Shown here: positions 27,821-37,489 of the stretch, piece by piece
How positions within the stretch are numbered: position 1 is the first letter of the stretch
Layout of the letters: each line of letters opens with the position of its first letter
Assembly: GCA_027493445.1 (NCBI GenBank)
Contig: JAOSKU010000001.1
Location: forward strand, 2,686,822 to 2,750,821
Direction of reading: 5' to 3'
DNA from: Thermoleophilia bacterium
Lineage (GTDB): Bacteria; Actinomycetota; Thermoleophilia; RBG-16-64-13
DNA length: 64,000 nucleotides
Translations under genes and position numbers: made by a program
The notes under the pieces: generated by a model
Told to the model about the DNA's origin: nothing
Database searches by the model: none
What the model saw: only the letters and a program-made list of their open reading frames with translations

Positions 27821-29215
27821 ATGCTACCGCTACCCGAAGTAACGCCCGCGACCCTACAGTACGTGCTCCTCTCATTCGAGGGGCCCGATCAGTACTCGAC
27901 CGCGGGCGGATTGGGCGTCCGCGTGAGGGAGCTAGGTCTGGAGCTTGCCCGGCAAGGCTTCACGACTCACCTGATCTTCATCGGCGACCCCAATCTTCCC
28001 GAGCGCTCTCAGCTCCACGACAACTTCACCGTGCACCGCTGGTGTCAATGGCTGTCGGCTCACTACCGCGAGGGCGTTTACCACGGAGAGGAAGCGAAGC
28101 TGGTCGATTGGAACGCCAGTCTTCCCGGATTCGTGGCCAACGAGCTCGTGCGTCCGGCGGCCGAGAAAGGACGGCTGACCGCCGTCTTGGCAGAGGAATG
28201 GCACACCGCCGCCTCCACCTGCCTCCTGTCCGATCATCTTTGGGCGGCCGGGATACGTGACCGGGCCATCATCTTGTGGAACGCCAACAACATTATGGGC
28301 TTCGATCGCGTCGACTGGCCCCCGCCTGGACTTCTGCAGCCAGATCACAACCGTGTCCCGCTACATGAAGCACATCATGTGGGGCCGAGGCGTCAATCCC
28401 ATGGTCATACCCAACGGCATCCCGGCCGGGCGAATCTGCAAAGCCCCGGCGTCGGCCGTCAGACGGCTCAGGCAGGCGGTGGGAGCCGAGCAGCTGCTCT
28501 TCAAGATCGGCCGCTGGAGCCCCGACAAACGCTGGAACATGGCCATGGAATCACTGGCTCAAGAGAAGCACCGCGGAAAGGACACCACCATGGTGATCCG
28601 GGGGGCATCGAACCACACGCGGTCGAGGTCCTGCACAACGCCCACATGCGCGGCCTGAAGATCCAAGACGTGCGCCTGCCCAGCGACCCGCAAAAGGCGG
28701 TGCCCGCCCTGGCGGAGCTGCCGCGGGCCGATATCTACAATGTGCAGACCTTCATGAGCGACGAGCTGATCTCCCAGTTCTACTCGGCGGCCGACGCCGT
28801 GCTCGCCAATTCGGGCCACGAGCCCTTCGGTCTCGTGGGGCTCGAGGTCATGGCGGCCGGCGGTGTAGCCTTCGTGGGCTCAACAGGCGAGGACTACGCC
28901 GTCCCCTACCTGAACGCGGTGGTGCTGGACACCGACGACCCCGCAGAGATCTCCATCGCGCTCCAGTACCTGCGCGAGCATCCTGGAGTGGCCACCCGAA
29001 TCCGCAAGGAGGCCCAGGAGACCGCTCGGAGCTTCGCGTGGTCTACGGTCATCGAGGACGCTTTGATCACACGGCTCAAGTACGTGGCTCTGCGTCAGGA
29101 CATCCAGGAGCCGTCCGCAGCCGCGGGCCGGCTCGACCCGGGTGTCTCCGCTCCTTACGAAGGCGAGGCGGCAGGACCGCAGTCAGTGGAGCCCGGGGGG
29201 CCCCGGCAGCCGTGA
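27821..29215 (+). CDS. Starch/glycogen-synthase-like glycosyltransferase, frameshifted as read
   Basis: GT-B fold glucosyltransferase. The N-terminal donor-site motif is degenerate: DQYSTAGGLGVRVRELGLEL in place of KTGGL. Then come LAEEWHTAASTCLL and IPNGIPAGR. The C-terminal donor-binding region is NSGHEPFGLVGLEVMAAGG. The middle third is read in another frame between C28319-28323 (one C too many) and G28600-28605 (one G too few). That stretch restores FDRVDWPRLDFCSQITTVSRY and LFKIGRWSPDKRWNMAME. About 464 residues. The stop overlaps the GH57 gene by GTGA, so the three genes form one alpha-glucan unit. Confidence 0.83.
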   Translation: MLPLPEVTPATLQYVLLSFEGPDQYSTAGGLGVRVRELGLELARQGFTTHLIFIGDPNLPERSQLHDNFTVHRWCQWLSAHYREGVYHGEEAKLVDWNASLPGFVANELVRPAAEKGRLTAVLAEEWHTAASTCLLSDHLWAAGIRDRAIILWNANNIMGFDRVDWPPPGLLQPDHNRVPLHEAHHVGPRRQSHGHTQRHPGRANLQSPGVGRQTAQAGGGSRAAALQDRPLEPRQTLEHGHGITGSREAPRKGHHHGDPGGIEPHAVEVLHNAHMRGLKIQDVRLPSDPQKAVPALAELPRADIYNVQTFMSDELISQFYSAADAVLANSGHEPFGLVGLEVMAAGGVAFVGSTGEDYAVPYLNAVVLDTDDPAEISIALQYLREHPGVATRIRKEAQETARSFAWSTVIEDALITRLKYVALRQDIQEPSAAAGRLDPGVSAPYEGEAAGPQSVEPGGPRQP

Positions 29216-31377
29216 CCGAGGCCGTCTATCTGGCTCTGGGCGTGCACGATCACCAGCCGGCCGGCAACTTCGACTGGGTCTTCGCGGAGCACTATGAGAG
29301 GGCCTACCGGCCGTTCCTCGGGCTGGTCGAAGCCCACCCCGCCATTCCCTGGTCACTCCATCTGTCCGGACCCCTGCTGCTGTGGTTGGCCGAGCACCGT
29401 CCGGACTTCATCGAAAGGGTACGCCAGCTGGCCGGCCGGGGGAGGCTGGAGATCAAAGGTGGAGGCTTCTACGAACCGATTCTGGCCTCCATCCCCGACC
29501 ACGACAAACACGAGCAGCTCCGCCGGATGACGTGTCACCTGACCGAGCTCTTCGACGTGACCCCGGCCGGCGCTTGGCTGGCGGAACGCGTGTGGGAACC
29601 CCATCTGGCCCGGCACCTGGCCGCCGCCGGTCTGGAGTACGCCGTCCTGGACGACTCCCACTTCTATGCCGCGGGCGTCTCACCCCAGGATACGTACGGC
29701 TACCACGTGACCGAGGAGGAGGGGAAACGCTTCGACCTCTTCCCCATCAGCAAGGACCTGCGCTACCTCATACCCTTCCGCGACCCCAGGGAGACGGTGG
29801 CCTTCCTGCGCCGGGTCCGTGACCAGCACGAGCGGCGCCGTCAAGCCGGCCGGGTGCTCCCCGGGTCGCCGCCTCCCATCGTGGTCTACGACGACGACGG
29901 CGAGAAGTTCGGGGGCTGGCCCGAGACCCACGAGCTCGTCTACGACCGGCGCTGGCTCGAGCGCTTCCTGCGGGCCCTGGAGCGGGAGGTGGGCGAGGGT
30001 TGGCTGCGAGTGGTCACGTTGGCCGAGTTCCGTCGCCGTTTCCCGCCCGTGGGCCGGATCTACCTCCCCACGGCCTCCTACGCCGAGATGCTCGAGTGGT
30101 CGAGCGGGCTTTACCGCAACTTCCTGGTCCGCTACGACGAGGCCAACCTGCTGCACAAACGGATGCTCGACGTCAGCAGCCGCGTTCAGCGGCGGTTGGT
30201 CGCGCTCCGCGACGCCCGCCCCCAGGGCTCCGAGGCCTCCGGAGCGCTGCGCGCGGCCCTCACCGCCCAGGACCGCGTGCTGCGCGCCCAATGCAACGAC
30301 CCCTACTGGCACGGCATATTCGGCGGGCTCTACCTGCCCCACCTGCGTCACGCGGCCTACGCCGACCTGATCGAGGCCGAGCGACTCCTGGGTGACGAAG
30401 CCCGCCCCTCCCTGGAGGTCCGCGACGTGGATATCGACGGCCACGAAGAGGTCGCCCTGCGCTCGCGAGACCTTTCCGTCCTCGTGGCTCCCGCGCAGGG
30501 GGGAGCCCTGCTCGCCCTCGACTACCTGCCCGGCGCCTTCGCCCTTCTGGATACGCTCAGGCGCCGGCGGGAGCCTGAGCACGCCGCCCTGGAAGCCCTC
30601 GCCGCCGAGGGGGACGTCGCCCCGGCGGGACGACGGCGCACCACGGGCTACGGCTTGAGCCTGGAGGGGGAAGGCATCAGCATCCACGAACGCGTGCGCA
30701 TGAAGGAGCCCGGCCTCGAACGCCTCCTCTTCGAGGACGCGTATCCCCGCCATGGCTTCCTCGACCATTTCTACGCCCTCGAGACCGGGCTGCACGAGCT
30801 CGAGCGCGGTCTCGCCGTCGACTTGGGAGACTTCGCCGCCGCCCCCTATGAGGCCGCCGCCGGCCCGGGAACCCGGGTCGAGCTGCAGCGCCGGGGTCGG
30901 GTGCTCGGCCGTCCGGTCGAGCTCCGCAAGCGGTTCGAGCTGCCGGCAGACTCGCCCGGGGCGCTCGTAGCGCGCTACCGGCTGGTGGTGGGAGCCTCCG
31001 GCCGCGACAAACGAGCTGTGACCGTCCTCTTCGCCCCCGAGATCACGTTGAACCTCCTGGCCGGTTGGTCCCCCCACCATGTGGTCCGCGTCGACTGCCG
31101 GCCGGTCGCCCCTTCCCAGCTGGCCGCCGCGGCCACTCACGCCGGAGCCCGTTCCGTGACGCTGGCCGACTGCAGCCTCCCCTTGCGGATACACATGGAG
31201 TGGCGGACCCCAGCCGGCCCGGCCGCTCTACACCGCTTCGGCGTGGTCACCATCAGCCAGAGCGAGGACGGGTTCGAGCGGATCTACCAAGGAACGGCGC
31301 TCCAACCTTGCTGGCCCCTCAGCCTCCGCGCCGGGACGGCCTTCGAGGTGGATTTTCGTCTGGAGGTGAGCGCGTGA
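29212..31377 (+). CDS. GH57 4-alpha-glucanotransferase/amylase with C-terminal beta-sandwich
   Basis: 721 residues. The N-terminal (beta/alpha)7 barrel starts LALGVHDHQPAGNFDWVF, GH57 motif 1. The nucleophile Glu is in AWLAERVWEPHLAR and the acid/base Asp in VYDDDGEKFGGWPETH, as in Thermococcus-type 4-alpha-glucanotransferases. After about residue 400 comes the beta-sandwich typical of that subgroup (DVDIDGHEEVALRSRDLSVL, HGFLDHFYALETGL, AVTVLFAPEITLNLL). It would rearrange maltodextrins or glycogen in the cytoplasm; there is no signal peptide. The GTG start is coupled to the glycosyltransferase stop, and the next GH57 gene begins at its own stop. Confidence 0.9.
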   Translation: MTEAVYLALGVHDHQPAGNFDWVFAEHYERAYRPFLGLVEAHPAIPWSLHLSGPLLLWLAEHRPDFIERVRQLAGRGRLEIKGGGFYEPILASIPDHDKHEQLRRMTCHLTELFDVTPAGAWLAERVWEPHLARHLAAAGLEYAVLDDSHFYAAGVSPQDTYGYHVTEEEGKRFDLFPISKDLRYLIPFRDPRETVAFLRRVRDQHERRRQAGRVLPGSPPPIVVYDDDGEKFGGWPETHELVYDRRWLERFLRALEREVGEGWLRVVTLAEFRRRFPPVGRIYLPTASYAEMLEWSSGLYRNFLVRYDEANLLHKRMLDVSSRVQRRLVALRDARPQGSEASGALRAALTAQDRVLRAQCNDPYWHGIFGGLYLPHLRHAAYADLIEAERLLGDEARPSLEVRDVDIDGHEEVALRSRDLSVLVAPAQGGALLALDYLPGAFALLDTLRRRREPEHAALEALAAEGDVAPAGRRRTTGYGLSLEGEGISIHERVRMKEPGLERLLFEDAYPRHGFLDHFYALETGLHELERGLAVDLGDFAAAPYEAAAGPGTRVELQRRGRVLGRPVELRKRFELPADSPGALVARYRLVVGASGRDKRAVTVLFAPEITLNLLAGWSPHHVVRVDCRPVAPSQLAAAATHAGARSVTLADCSLPLRIHMEWRTPAGPAALHRFGVVTISQSEDGFERIYQGTALQPCWPLSLRAGTAFEVDFRLEVSA

Positions 31378-33668
31378 TGACAGCCCCCTTGACCGTGGCC
31401 TTCGTCTGGCACATGCACCAGCCCTACTACAGAACGAGTGCCGCAGGTGCGTTCGAGATGCCTTGGGTGCGGTTGCATGCCTTGAAGGACTACCTGGACA
31501 TGGTCCAGCTCTTGGAGGACTTTCCCGCTCTGCACCACACGTTCAACTTGGTCCCCTCCCTGGTCGAACAGCTGGAGGATTACGCGCGCGGCGAGTTCCG
31601 CGATGTTTATTGGGAACACACTCTGAAGCCGGCCGCCGACCTCCTGGCCGACGAAAGGGCCTTCATCGTCGACTTCATGTGCGAGCGCTCCGGGCACCCG
31701 CGGGCGCAGAGATATCCGCGCTATCTGGAGTTAGCCCGCAAGAAGGAGTCCGGGGCAGACCGCCCCATCGAGACCCTGGCCGGCGAGTTCACGGACCAGG
31801 AGATCCGCGATCTGCAGGTTTGGTTCAACTTGGCTTGGTTCGACCCGGTCGATCTCGCCCAACCTCCTTTGTCCGAGCTGGTGGCCCGGGGAAGAGACTT
31901 CACCGAAGATGACAAGCAGGTCCTGGCCCAGGTGCAGCAACACCTGCTCGGCCTCGTGTTGCCCGCCTACCGCAAGGCCCAGGCTGAAGGGCGCATCGAG
32001 ATCACCACCTCGCCATACTTCCACGCCATCCTGCCCTTGCTGGCCGACTCCGACTTGGCCCGGGTGGCCAAGGGCGACATCGCCCTGCCGCCGCAACGCT
32101 TCGCCCACCCCGAGGACGCCGCCGAGCAGATCGACCGAGCCCTCGCCCTCCACGAACGGATCTTCGGGGAGCGGCCCCGGGGATGTGGTGCTCGGAGCAG
32201 GCGGTGGGGGAGTCGGTCATCCCGTTGCTGGCCGACGCCGGCTTCTGCTGGACCATCTCCGACGAAGGCGTGCTGGCCCGCTCCCTGGGGACCGGCATCC
32301 TGCGCAGCGACGCCGGACACGTGCAGAACCCGCACCTGCTCTACAGGCCGTACCGACTGGCGCGCGAAGGGCGGGAGCTTGCCATTGTCTTCCGCGACCG
32401 GGTGCTCTCGGACTTGATCGGGTTCACCTACCAATCCTGGGCGCCCCAGGATGCGGCCGCCAACCTGATCTGGCGCCTGCGGGAGGCCCGCAAGAACCTG
32501 GCCCACAGCCCGGACCCGCAGCTGGTGACCATTGCCCTCGATGGGGAGAACGCCTGGGAGTACTACCAGGACGACGGGCGGGTCTTCCTACAGCACCTGT
32601 ACGAGGGTCTGCTCAACGACCCCGGATTCGAATGCGTCACGCTGAGCGGCTACCTGGACGCCGAGCCTCCTAGGCACGACCTGTCCTGGCTGCACACTGG
32701 GTCCTGGATCGGTGCCGATCTCACCACCTGGATAGGCGACCCGGCGCACAGCACCGCGTGGGACCTGCTGCATACGGCCCGCGATTTCGTGGCCGGCCGC
32801 CGCGTGGCGGCGGCCGGCCACACCCCCCGACCCTGTCTCCGAAGCGGCCCTCGAACAAGCCTGGCACCACATCCTGGTAGCCGAAGGCAGCGATTGGTTC
32901 TGGTGGTTTGGAGAGCAGCAGGAGAGCGGCATCGATCACGTCTGGGATCTCGAGTTCCGCCGCCATCTCCAAGAGGCGTACCGGGCCTTGGGAGAAGCGC
33001 CGCCCCCCGAGCTCTTCGCTCCCATCCTGGCTCGAGCACCCACCGGCGAGGCGGCGGAGCCGAGTGGGCGCCTCACGCCGGTGCTCGACGGCCTGCTCTC
33101 GCATCCCGAGGAGTGGGCTTTCGGCGGGATGCGTCGCGTACCTCGCGGCGGGGCCATGTACCGGGCGGATGGACCCGTGCTGGACGAGATCCGGTACGGT
33201 TGCGACGAGCACAATCTGTATCTCCTGCTGCGCCCCTCACGGGCGGGCTTCCCCCCAGGCACCGATGTTGCCGTCTACATGAACGCAACCGGCCCCGAAG
33301 GCAGCCCGTTGCCGTCCCTCGGAAGCACCCGCTTCCACGGGCGCAGCCGCCTGGACGCCCAGCTTGGGTTCGATCTCACCCATGAAGTCAACGTGCACAT
33401 CGAAGGTCCGCGGCAGGCGCGGGGCACTCTCTCCGTGGTGGTGGAAGAGGCCTGGGGCTCCGGAGCCCCCCTGCCCGAGACGGTCTTCGACCAAGTGGTG
33501 GAGCTAGCCTTGCCCTTGGCCCGCTTGGGTCTGGAGAGACCGGGGGTCGTGCGCTTCGTCGTCGCCGTCGCTCGGGATGGCCTGCTGACCGAGCTTCTCC
33601 CAGTACGGGGGGCGGTCGTGTTCGACCTGGCGACCGTCGCCAACCGGAGGCGCGCTCCGGACCGATGA
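31377..33668 (+). CDS. Second GH57 glycoside hydrolase (COG1449 type), frameshifted as read
   Basis: ATG 31377 follows GGAGGTGA. Motif 1 is VAFVWHMHQPYY. The nucleophile Glu is in RGMWCSEQAVGES and the acid/base Asp in VTIALDGENAWEYY. Two shifts occur: near 32174-32182 (a C4-G4 run) and at C32823-32828. Correcting them gives a continuous protein of about 763 residues. Its last 230 (from PPPELFAPILARAP) look like a CBM9/glucodextranase-C-like sandwich (DEIRYGCDEHNLYLLLRP, FDQVVELALPLARLG). This suggests binding to alpha-glucan. The linkage specificity (amylase, pullulanase or branching) cannot be told from motifs alone. Confidence 0.85.
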
Positions 33669-33728
33669 GGCTCTCGGCGGCGGGTCGACCTCCTTCCCGG
33701 CGCCCGCCAGCTTTGCTAGGGTTGGCGT

Positions 33729-35066
33729 ATGTACATCGTCATCGTAGGGGCCGGCGAGGTCGGCTTCCACATAGCCACCGTTCTTATTCAGGAAGGGCAC
33801 GACGTCGCCGTCATCGACCGCGACCCCGAGCGCTACCGCACAGCTTCCGAGGAGCTCGACGCGCTCGTGCTCCTCGGCAACGGCGCCAGCAAGAGCACCC
33901 TGCGTGAGGCCAATATCGCCCGAGCCAACATCCTCATCGCGGTGACCGACGCCGACGAGGTGAACATGGTGGCCTGCATGGCCGCGAAGCATGTGGGTGT
34001 ACCTCTTACCATCGCCCGTATCCGCAGCGTCGACTACCTGGACGATGTGCGCTCCGTCTCCCGCGAGTTCACCGGCATCGACTATGTCATTCAGCCGGAG
34101 GGGGCGGTAGCCGAGGAGGTGGCCAAGCTGGCTGAGTTTCCCGGGGCCGTGGACGTGGGGGCCTTCGCCGACGAGCAGGTGACCATGGCCGAGATCCAGG
34201 TCGATCCCCAGAGCGAGGCGGTCGGAAAACCTCTCATGGCACTGGGCCTACCACGAAACGTCCTGCTTACTGCGGTGCTACGGGGCGATTCCATGAGCAT
34301 CCCTACCGGGGACACCACTCTGAGGGAAGCGGACCGCGTGTTCTTGGTCGGAAAGAGGCAGGGGGTCCTCAAGGCGGCGGCCATGCTCTCCTTGCACATG
34401 CGCCCCACCCGCCGGGCGATCCTGCTGGGATGCGGAGAGATGGGCATGCGCATCGCCCGGTTGCTCGAGGAGCGGGACATCCGGCTTACAATCTTCGAGA
34501 AGGACGAGCGGCGGGCCCTGGAGGCGGCCAGCCAGCTGCGCAAAGCACTGGTGCTCCATGACGAAGGGATCGGGGAGTCGGTGCTTCTGCAGGAAGGGGT
34601 GGAGGGTGTGGACCTCTTCATCGCCGCCACCGGTGACGACCGGCTCAACATCCTGGCGTCCCTGCAAGCCAAGCGGCTGGGCGCCGCCCGCACCATCGCC
34701 ATCGTGGAGCGCGCGGAGTTCTCGGCCATCCTGCAGTCCGTGGGCGTAGACGCGGCCATCAGCCCCCGGCGAATCACTGCCTCGACCATCCTGGGGTTCA
34801 TCCGCAGCGGCGACGTCCTGAGCGTGGCCCTCTTGGAGCGATCGGCCGGTGAAGTTCTGGAGGTAGTCGTTGCCGAGGGGAGTGCCGTGGCCGGCAAGCG
34901 TCTACGTGACATCCGCTTCCCCGCCGACGCTATCGTGGGCGTGCTCGTGCAGGCCGATGGTGTGCACGTGGCGCATGGCAGCTCGGTGCCACAGCCGGGC
35001 GACCGGGCCATAGTCTTCGCCCTGCCCGAGGTGGTGCCCGAGGTCGAGAAGTTGTTTGCCCATTAG
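33729..35066 (+). CDS. trkA: TrkA potassium-uptake regulatory subunit (tandem RCK)
   Basis: 445 residues, peripheral membrane protein that gates TrkH. There are two Rossmann TrkA-N domains: MYIVIVGAGEVGFHIATVL, with EGHDVAVIDRDPER as the acidic NAD strand, and AILLGCGEMGMRIARLLEER. Each is followed by a TrkA-C domain (VDVGAFADEQVTMAEIQV, then VLEVVVAEGSAVAGKRL). Length and duplication match classical TrkA. The partner trkH follows on the same strand, separated by repeat copy D that starts right after this gene's TAG. Confidence 0.93.
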   Translation: MYIVIVGAGEVGFHIATVLIQEGHDVAVIDRDPERYRTASEELDALVLLGNGASKSTLREANIARANILIAVTDADEVNMVACMAAKHVGVPLTIARIRSVDYLDDVRSVSREFTGIDYVIQPEGAVAEEVAKLAEFPGAVDVGAFADEQVTMAEIQVDPQSEAVGKPLMALGLPRNVLLTAVLRGDSMSIPTGDTTLREADRVFLVGKRQGVLKAAAMLSLHMRPTRRAILLGCGEMGMRIARLLEERDIRLTIFEKDERRALEAASQLRKALVLHDEGIGESVLLQEGVEGVDLFIAATGDDRLNILASLQAKRLGAARTIAIVERAEFSAILQSVGVDAAISPRRITASTILGFIRSGDVLSVALLERSAGEVLEVVVAEGSAVAGKRLRDIRFPADAIVGVLVQADGVHVAHGSSVPQPGDRAIVFALPEVVPEVEKLFAH

Positions 35067-35067
35067 G

Positions 35068-35283
35068 AGGCCGTTGAAAAACGAAGCCCCGGCCACCAGG
35101 CAGCGCTGGGCGGCGGCATGCGGCGTCCTCAGTCGCGCCCGTAGCGCTGCTACGAGCGCTCCCTGCGTCCTTGTCTCGCGCGTGCCCAGCGCACCCCGGC
35201 GGCGAAGCGTCAGTCCGAAACGAGCTCTGGCCTCGCGCGTGCCCAGCGCACCCCGGCGGCGAAGCGTCATTCTTCGACGGCCT
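35068..35283 (-). repeat. MITE-like repeat copy D, compound
   Basis: Starts AGGCCGTTGAAAAACGAAG and ends TCTTCGACGGCCT, near-perfect outer inverted repeats of 13 bp. Inside is a full family core in reverse orientation (CGTAGCGCTGCTACGAGCGC). The segment GCGCGTGCCCAGCGCACCCC is present twice. It fills the trkA-trkH spacer and begins one base after the trkA stop. Confidence 0.8.
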
Positions 35284-35297
35284 GCAAGGACGCGCGG

Positions 35298-36743
35298 ATG
35301 AACGTCCGTTTCGTCGTCCACATGCTGTCCCTCGTCGTCGTTGCCATCGGCGCCGGCATCCTGGCATCGGCCGGGGTTACGGCCATCTACGGCGACCCTG
35401 ACCTGCTGGCCTTGCTGGTCAGCGGAGGAGGCGCGCTGGCGGTGGGAGTTCCGGCCTTTGCCCTCACCCGGCCTCGGGGACGCACCCTGATCGGTTACAA
35501 AGAGGGGTTCATCGTCGTCGGAGCGAGCTGGATTGTGGCCGCCGTCGTCGGCGCAGTGCCCTATGTGATCTACGGGCTCTTCCCGCCGGTTGACGCCCTG
35601 TTCGAGACCATGTCGGGCTTCACCACCACCGGCGCCTCGGTTCTGGTCGACTACGACCAGCCGCGCGGCATCCTTTTCTGGCGCAGCCTCACCCACTGGT
35701 ACGGGGGGATGGGCATCATCGTGCTCTTCCTCGCCATCCTCCCGCCCTTGGGCGGGGGAGCCATCCGCCTCTTCTCCGCCGAGTCGCCCGGCCCCGTATC
35801 GGAGCGGCTGACACCCAAGATCAAAGACACGGCAAAGGGCCTCTGGTACGTGTATGTGGGCATCAGCGCTGCCGAGGCGTTCGCCCTGCTGCTGGCAGGC
35901 ATGCCTTTGTACGAAGCAGTCACTCACACCTTCGGCACCATGGCTACCGGGGGGTTCTCCCCGCTCTCCGCCTCCATCGCCGCCTACGATGATCCCCTCA
36001 TAGAGGGCATCATCACCTTCTTCATGCTGATGGCGGGCGCCAACTTCGCCCTGTACTTCGCCTTCCTCAATGGCCAGCGCCGCCGGCTCTACAGGGACCC
36101 CGAGCTGCGGCTCTACCTGATCATCGTCGGCTCGAGCATCGCCCTCGTGACGATCAGTCTCATGCTGGCGAAGTCGCACTCGGGCGTGCTGAACGCCTTT
36201 CGGGAGGCCGCGTTCCAGGTGGTCTCCATCCAGACGACCACCGGCTACGTCTCGGCCGACTTCGATCGGTGGAACACCTTCGCCAAGACCGTATTGGTGG
36301 TGCTCATGTTCGTGGGAGGGTGCGCTGGGTCCACCGCAGGCGGCATAAAGGTGGTGCGCATCATGGTTCTCTCGAAGAACGCCCGGCGCGACCTGACCCG
36401 CCAGGTGCACCCCCAGGCCGTGCTGCCCCTCAAGGCGGCCGGCCGAATCATACCCGAGCACATCCGCACCACCGTGCTGGGGTTCTTCTTCATCTACATG
36501 ATCACCTTCGCCGCGGGCACGCTGCTCCTGGCCACGTCGAACGTGAGCATTGTGACCGCGGCCACCGCGGTGGCCGCCACACTCAACAACATCGGTCCCG
36601 GTCTGGAGCTGGTGGGAGCCACCCAGAACTACGCGTTCATCCACCCCGGGGGCAAGCTCGTGCTGGTGGCCCTCATGGTGTTGGGACGGCTCGAGCTCTT
36701 CGCCATCATGGTGCCCTTCACCCGGGGGTTCTGGCGGCATTGA
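35298..36743 (+). CDS. trkH: TrkH-type potassium channel subunit
   Basis: 481-residue membrane protein with four pore-loop repeats. Selectivity-like segments are visible in FETMSGFTTTGASVL, HTFGTMATGGFSPLS, VSIQTTTGYVSADFDRW and ATLNNIGPGLELVG. About ten hydrophobic helices surround them. FVGGCAGSTAGGIKVVR is the conserved gating-loop region of TrkH/KtrB proteins. It forms the K+ translocation pore regulated by the two TrkA-type proteins encoded on either side. Confidence 0.94.
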   Translation: MNVRFVVHMLSLVVVAIGAGILASAGVTAIYGDPDLLALLVSGGGALAVGVPAFALTRPRGRTLIGYKEGFIVVGASWIVAAVVGAVPYVIYGLFPPVDALFETMSGFTTTGASVLVDYDQPRGILFWRSLTHWYGGMGIIVLFLAILPPLGGGAIRLFSAESPGPVSERLTPKIKDTAKGLWYVYVGISAAEAFALLLAGMPLYEAVTHTFGTMATGGFSPLSASIAAYDDPLIEGIITFFMLMAGANFALYFAFLNGQRRRLYRDPELRLYLIIVGSSIALVTISLMLAKSHSGVLNAFREAAFQVVSIQTTTGYVSADFDRWNTFAKTVLVVLMFVGGCAGSTAGGIKVVRIMVLSKNARRDLTRQVHPQAVLPLKAAGRIIPEHIRTTVLGFFFIYMITFAAGTLLLATSNVSIVTAATAVAATLNNIGPGLELVGATQNYAFIHPGGKLVLVALMVLGRLELFAIMVPFTRGFWRH

Positions 36744-36754
36744 TCAGGGGTCTC

Positions 36755-36830
36755 CGAGCCGGCGACGAGGACACCGCATCGCACCGGCCAGGGCGGCTTG
36801 GGGGCCGGGGCTTCGTTTCGAATCGAGCTC
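36755..36830 (+). repeat. MITE-like repeat copy F, truncated
   Basis: GACGAGGACACCGCATCG, GGGGGCCGGGGCTTCGTTTC and the terminal GAATCGAGCTC match the right half of the family in forward orientation. It lies between the convergent stops of trkH and the small TrkA gene, about a dozen bases from each. Confidence 0.75.
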
Positions 36831-36841
36831 CAACCAACCAC

Positions 36842-37489
36842 CTACTGGGTGAACTTCCGCAGGTCGTTGTTGTGGCCCATGACCACCAGCACCGACCCGG
36901 GTTCGACAAGATCCTCCGCCCGCGGAGCCGTCTGAAGACTGGTGCCTTTCTTGATGGCCAGCACCGTGATTCCGTATTGAGCCCGCAGCGCCAGGTTGGC
37001 CAGCGACTTACCGTAGAAGCGCTCAGGCGCGTTGATCTCCATGATGGAGTAGTCGGCTCCGAACTCGATGTAATCGATGATGTTCGAGCCCACCAGACTG
37101 TGGGCCGCGCGCACGCCCATGTCACGCTCGGGGTAGAAAACACGGTCGGCTCCCACCTTGATCAGTACCCGCCCGTGGATATCGTTGACGGCCTTGGCCA
37201 CCACCCGAGGGATGCCGGCCTCCTTCAGAGCCAGTGTGATGAGAATCGAGTCCTGCAGCCGCTCCCCGATGCTGACGACGGCCACATCGAAGTTGCGCAC
37301 GCCCACGCTTTCGAGCACAGCCGGGTCGGTGGCGTCGGCCGCCACCACATGCAGCAGCTTCTCGCTGAGGGCTTGCACTCGGTCCTCGTCGAGGTCCATA
37401 CCCAGCACCTCCTCTCCCAGCTGGGAGAGGGTCAGGGCCACACTCGAGCCGAACCTCCCCAGCCCGATGACCACGAATTGCTTGCTCAT
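36842..37489 (-). CDS. Single-domain TrkA/KtrA-type K+ channel regulator
   Basis: 215 residues, half the length of TrkA: one RCK-N domain (FVVIGLGRFGSSVALTLSQL, LGMDLDEDRVQAL) plus one TrkA-C domain (YIEFGADYSIMEINAPERFY to VVMGHNNDL). It is encoded convergently to trkH and overlaps the pyrophosphatase gene upstream by four bases. KtrA-like rings bind ATP/ADP or NAD and gate TrkH/KtrB pores. Having both a TrkA and a KtrA-like protein beside one trkH suggests alternative gating or an unseen second channel. Confidence 0.9.
   Translation of the reverse strand: MSKQFVVIGLGRFGSSVALTLSQLGEEVLGMDLDEDRVQALSEKLLHVVAADATDPAVLESVGVRNFDVAVVSIGERLQDSILITLALKEAGIPRVVAKAVNDIHGRVLIKVGADRVFYPERDMGVRAAHSLVGSNIIDYIEFGADYSIMEINAPERFYGKSLANLALRAQYGITVLAIKKGTSLQTAPRAEDLVEPGSVLVVMGHNNDLRKFTQ

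Noticed and set aside
34902..36740. A 612-codon antisense frame opposite trkA/trkH, and similar long antisense frames opposite amt, the mutase and the GH57 gene
   Set aside because: High G+C creates long open antisense frames. Their composition (runs of Gly, Arg, Asp, His) is not protein-like and the sense genes have clear motifs.
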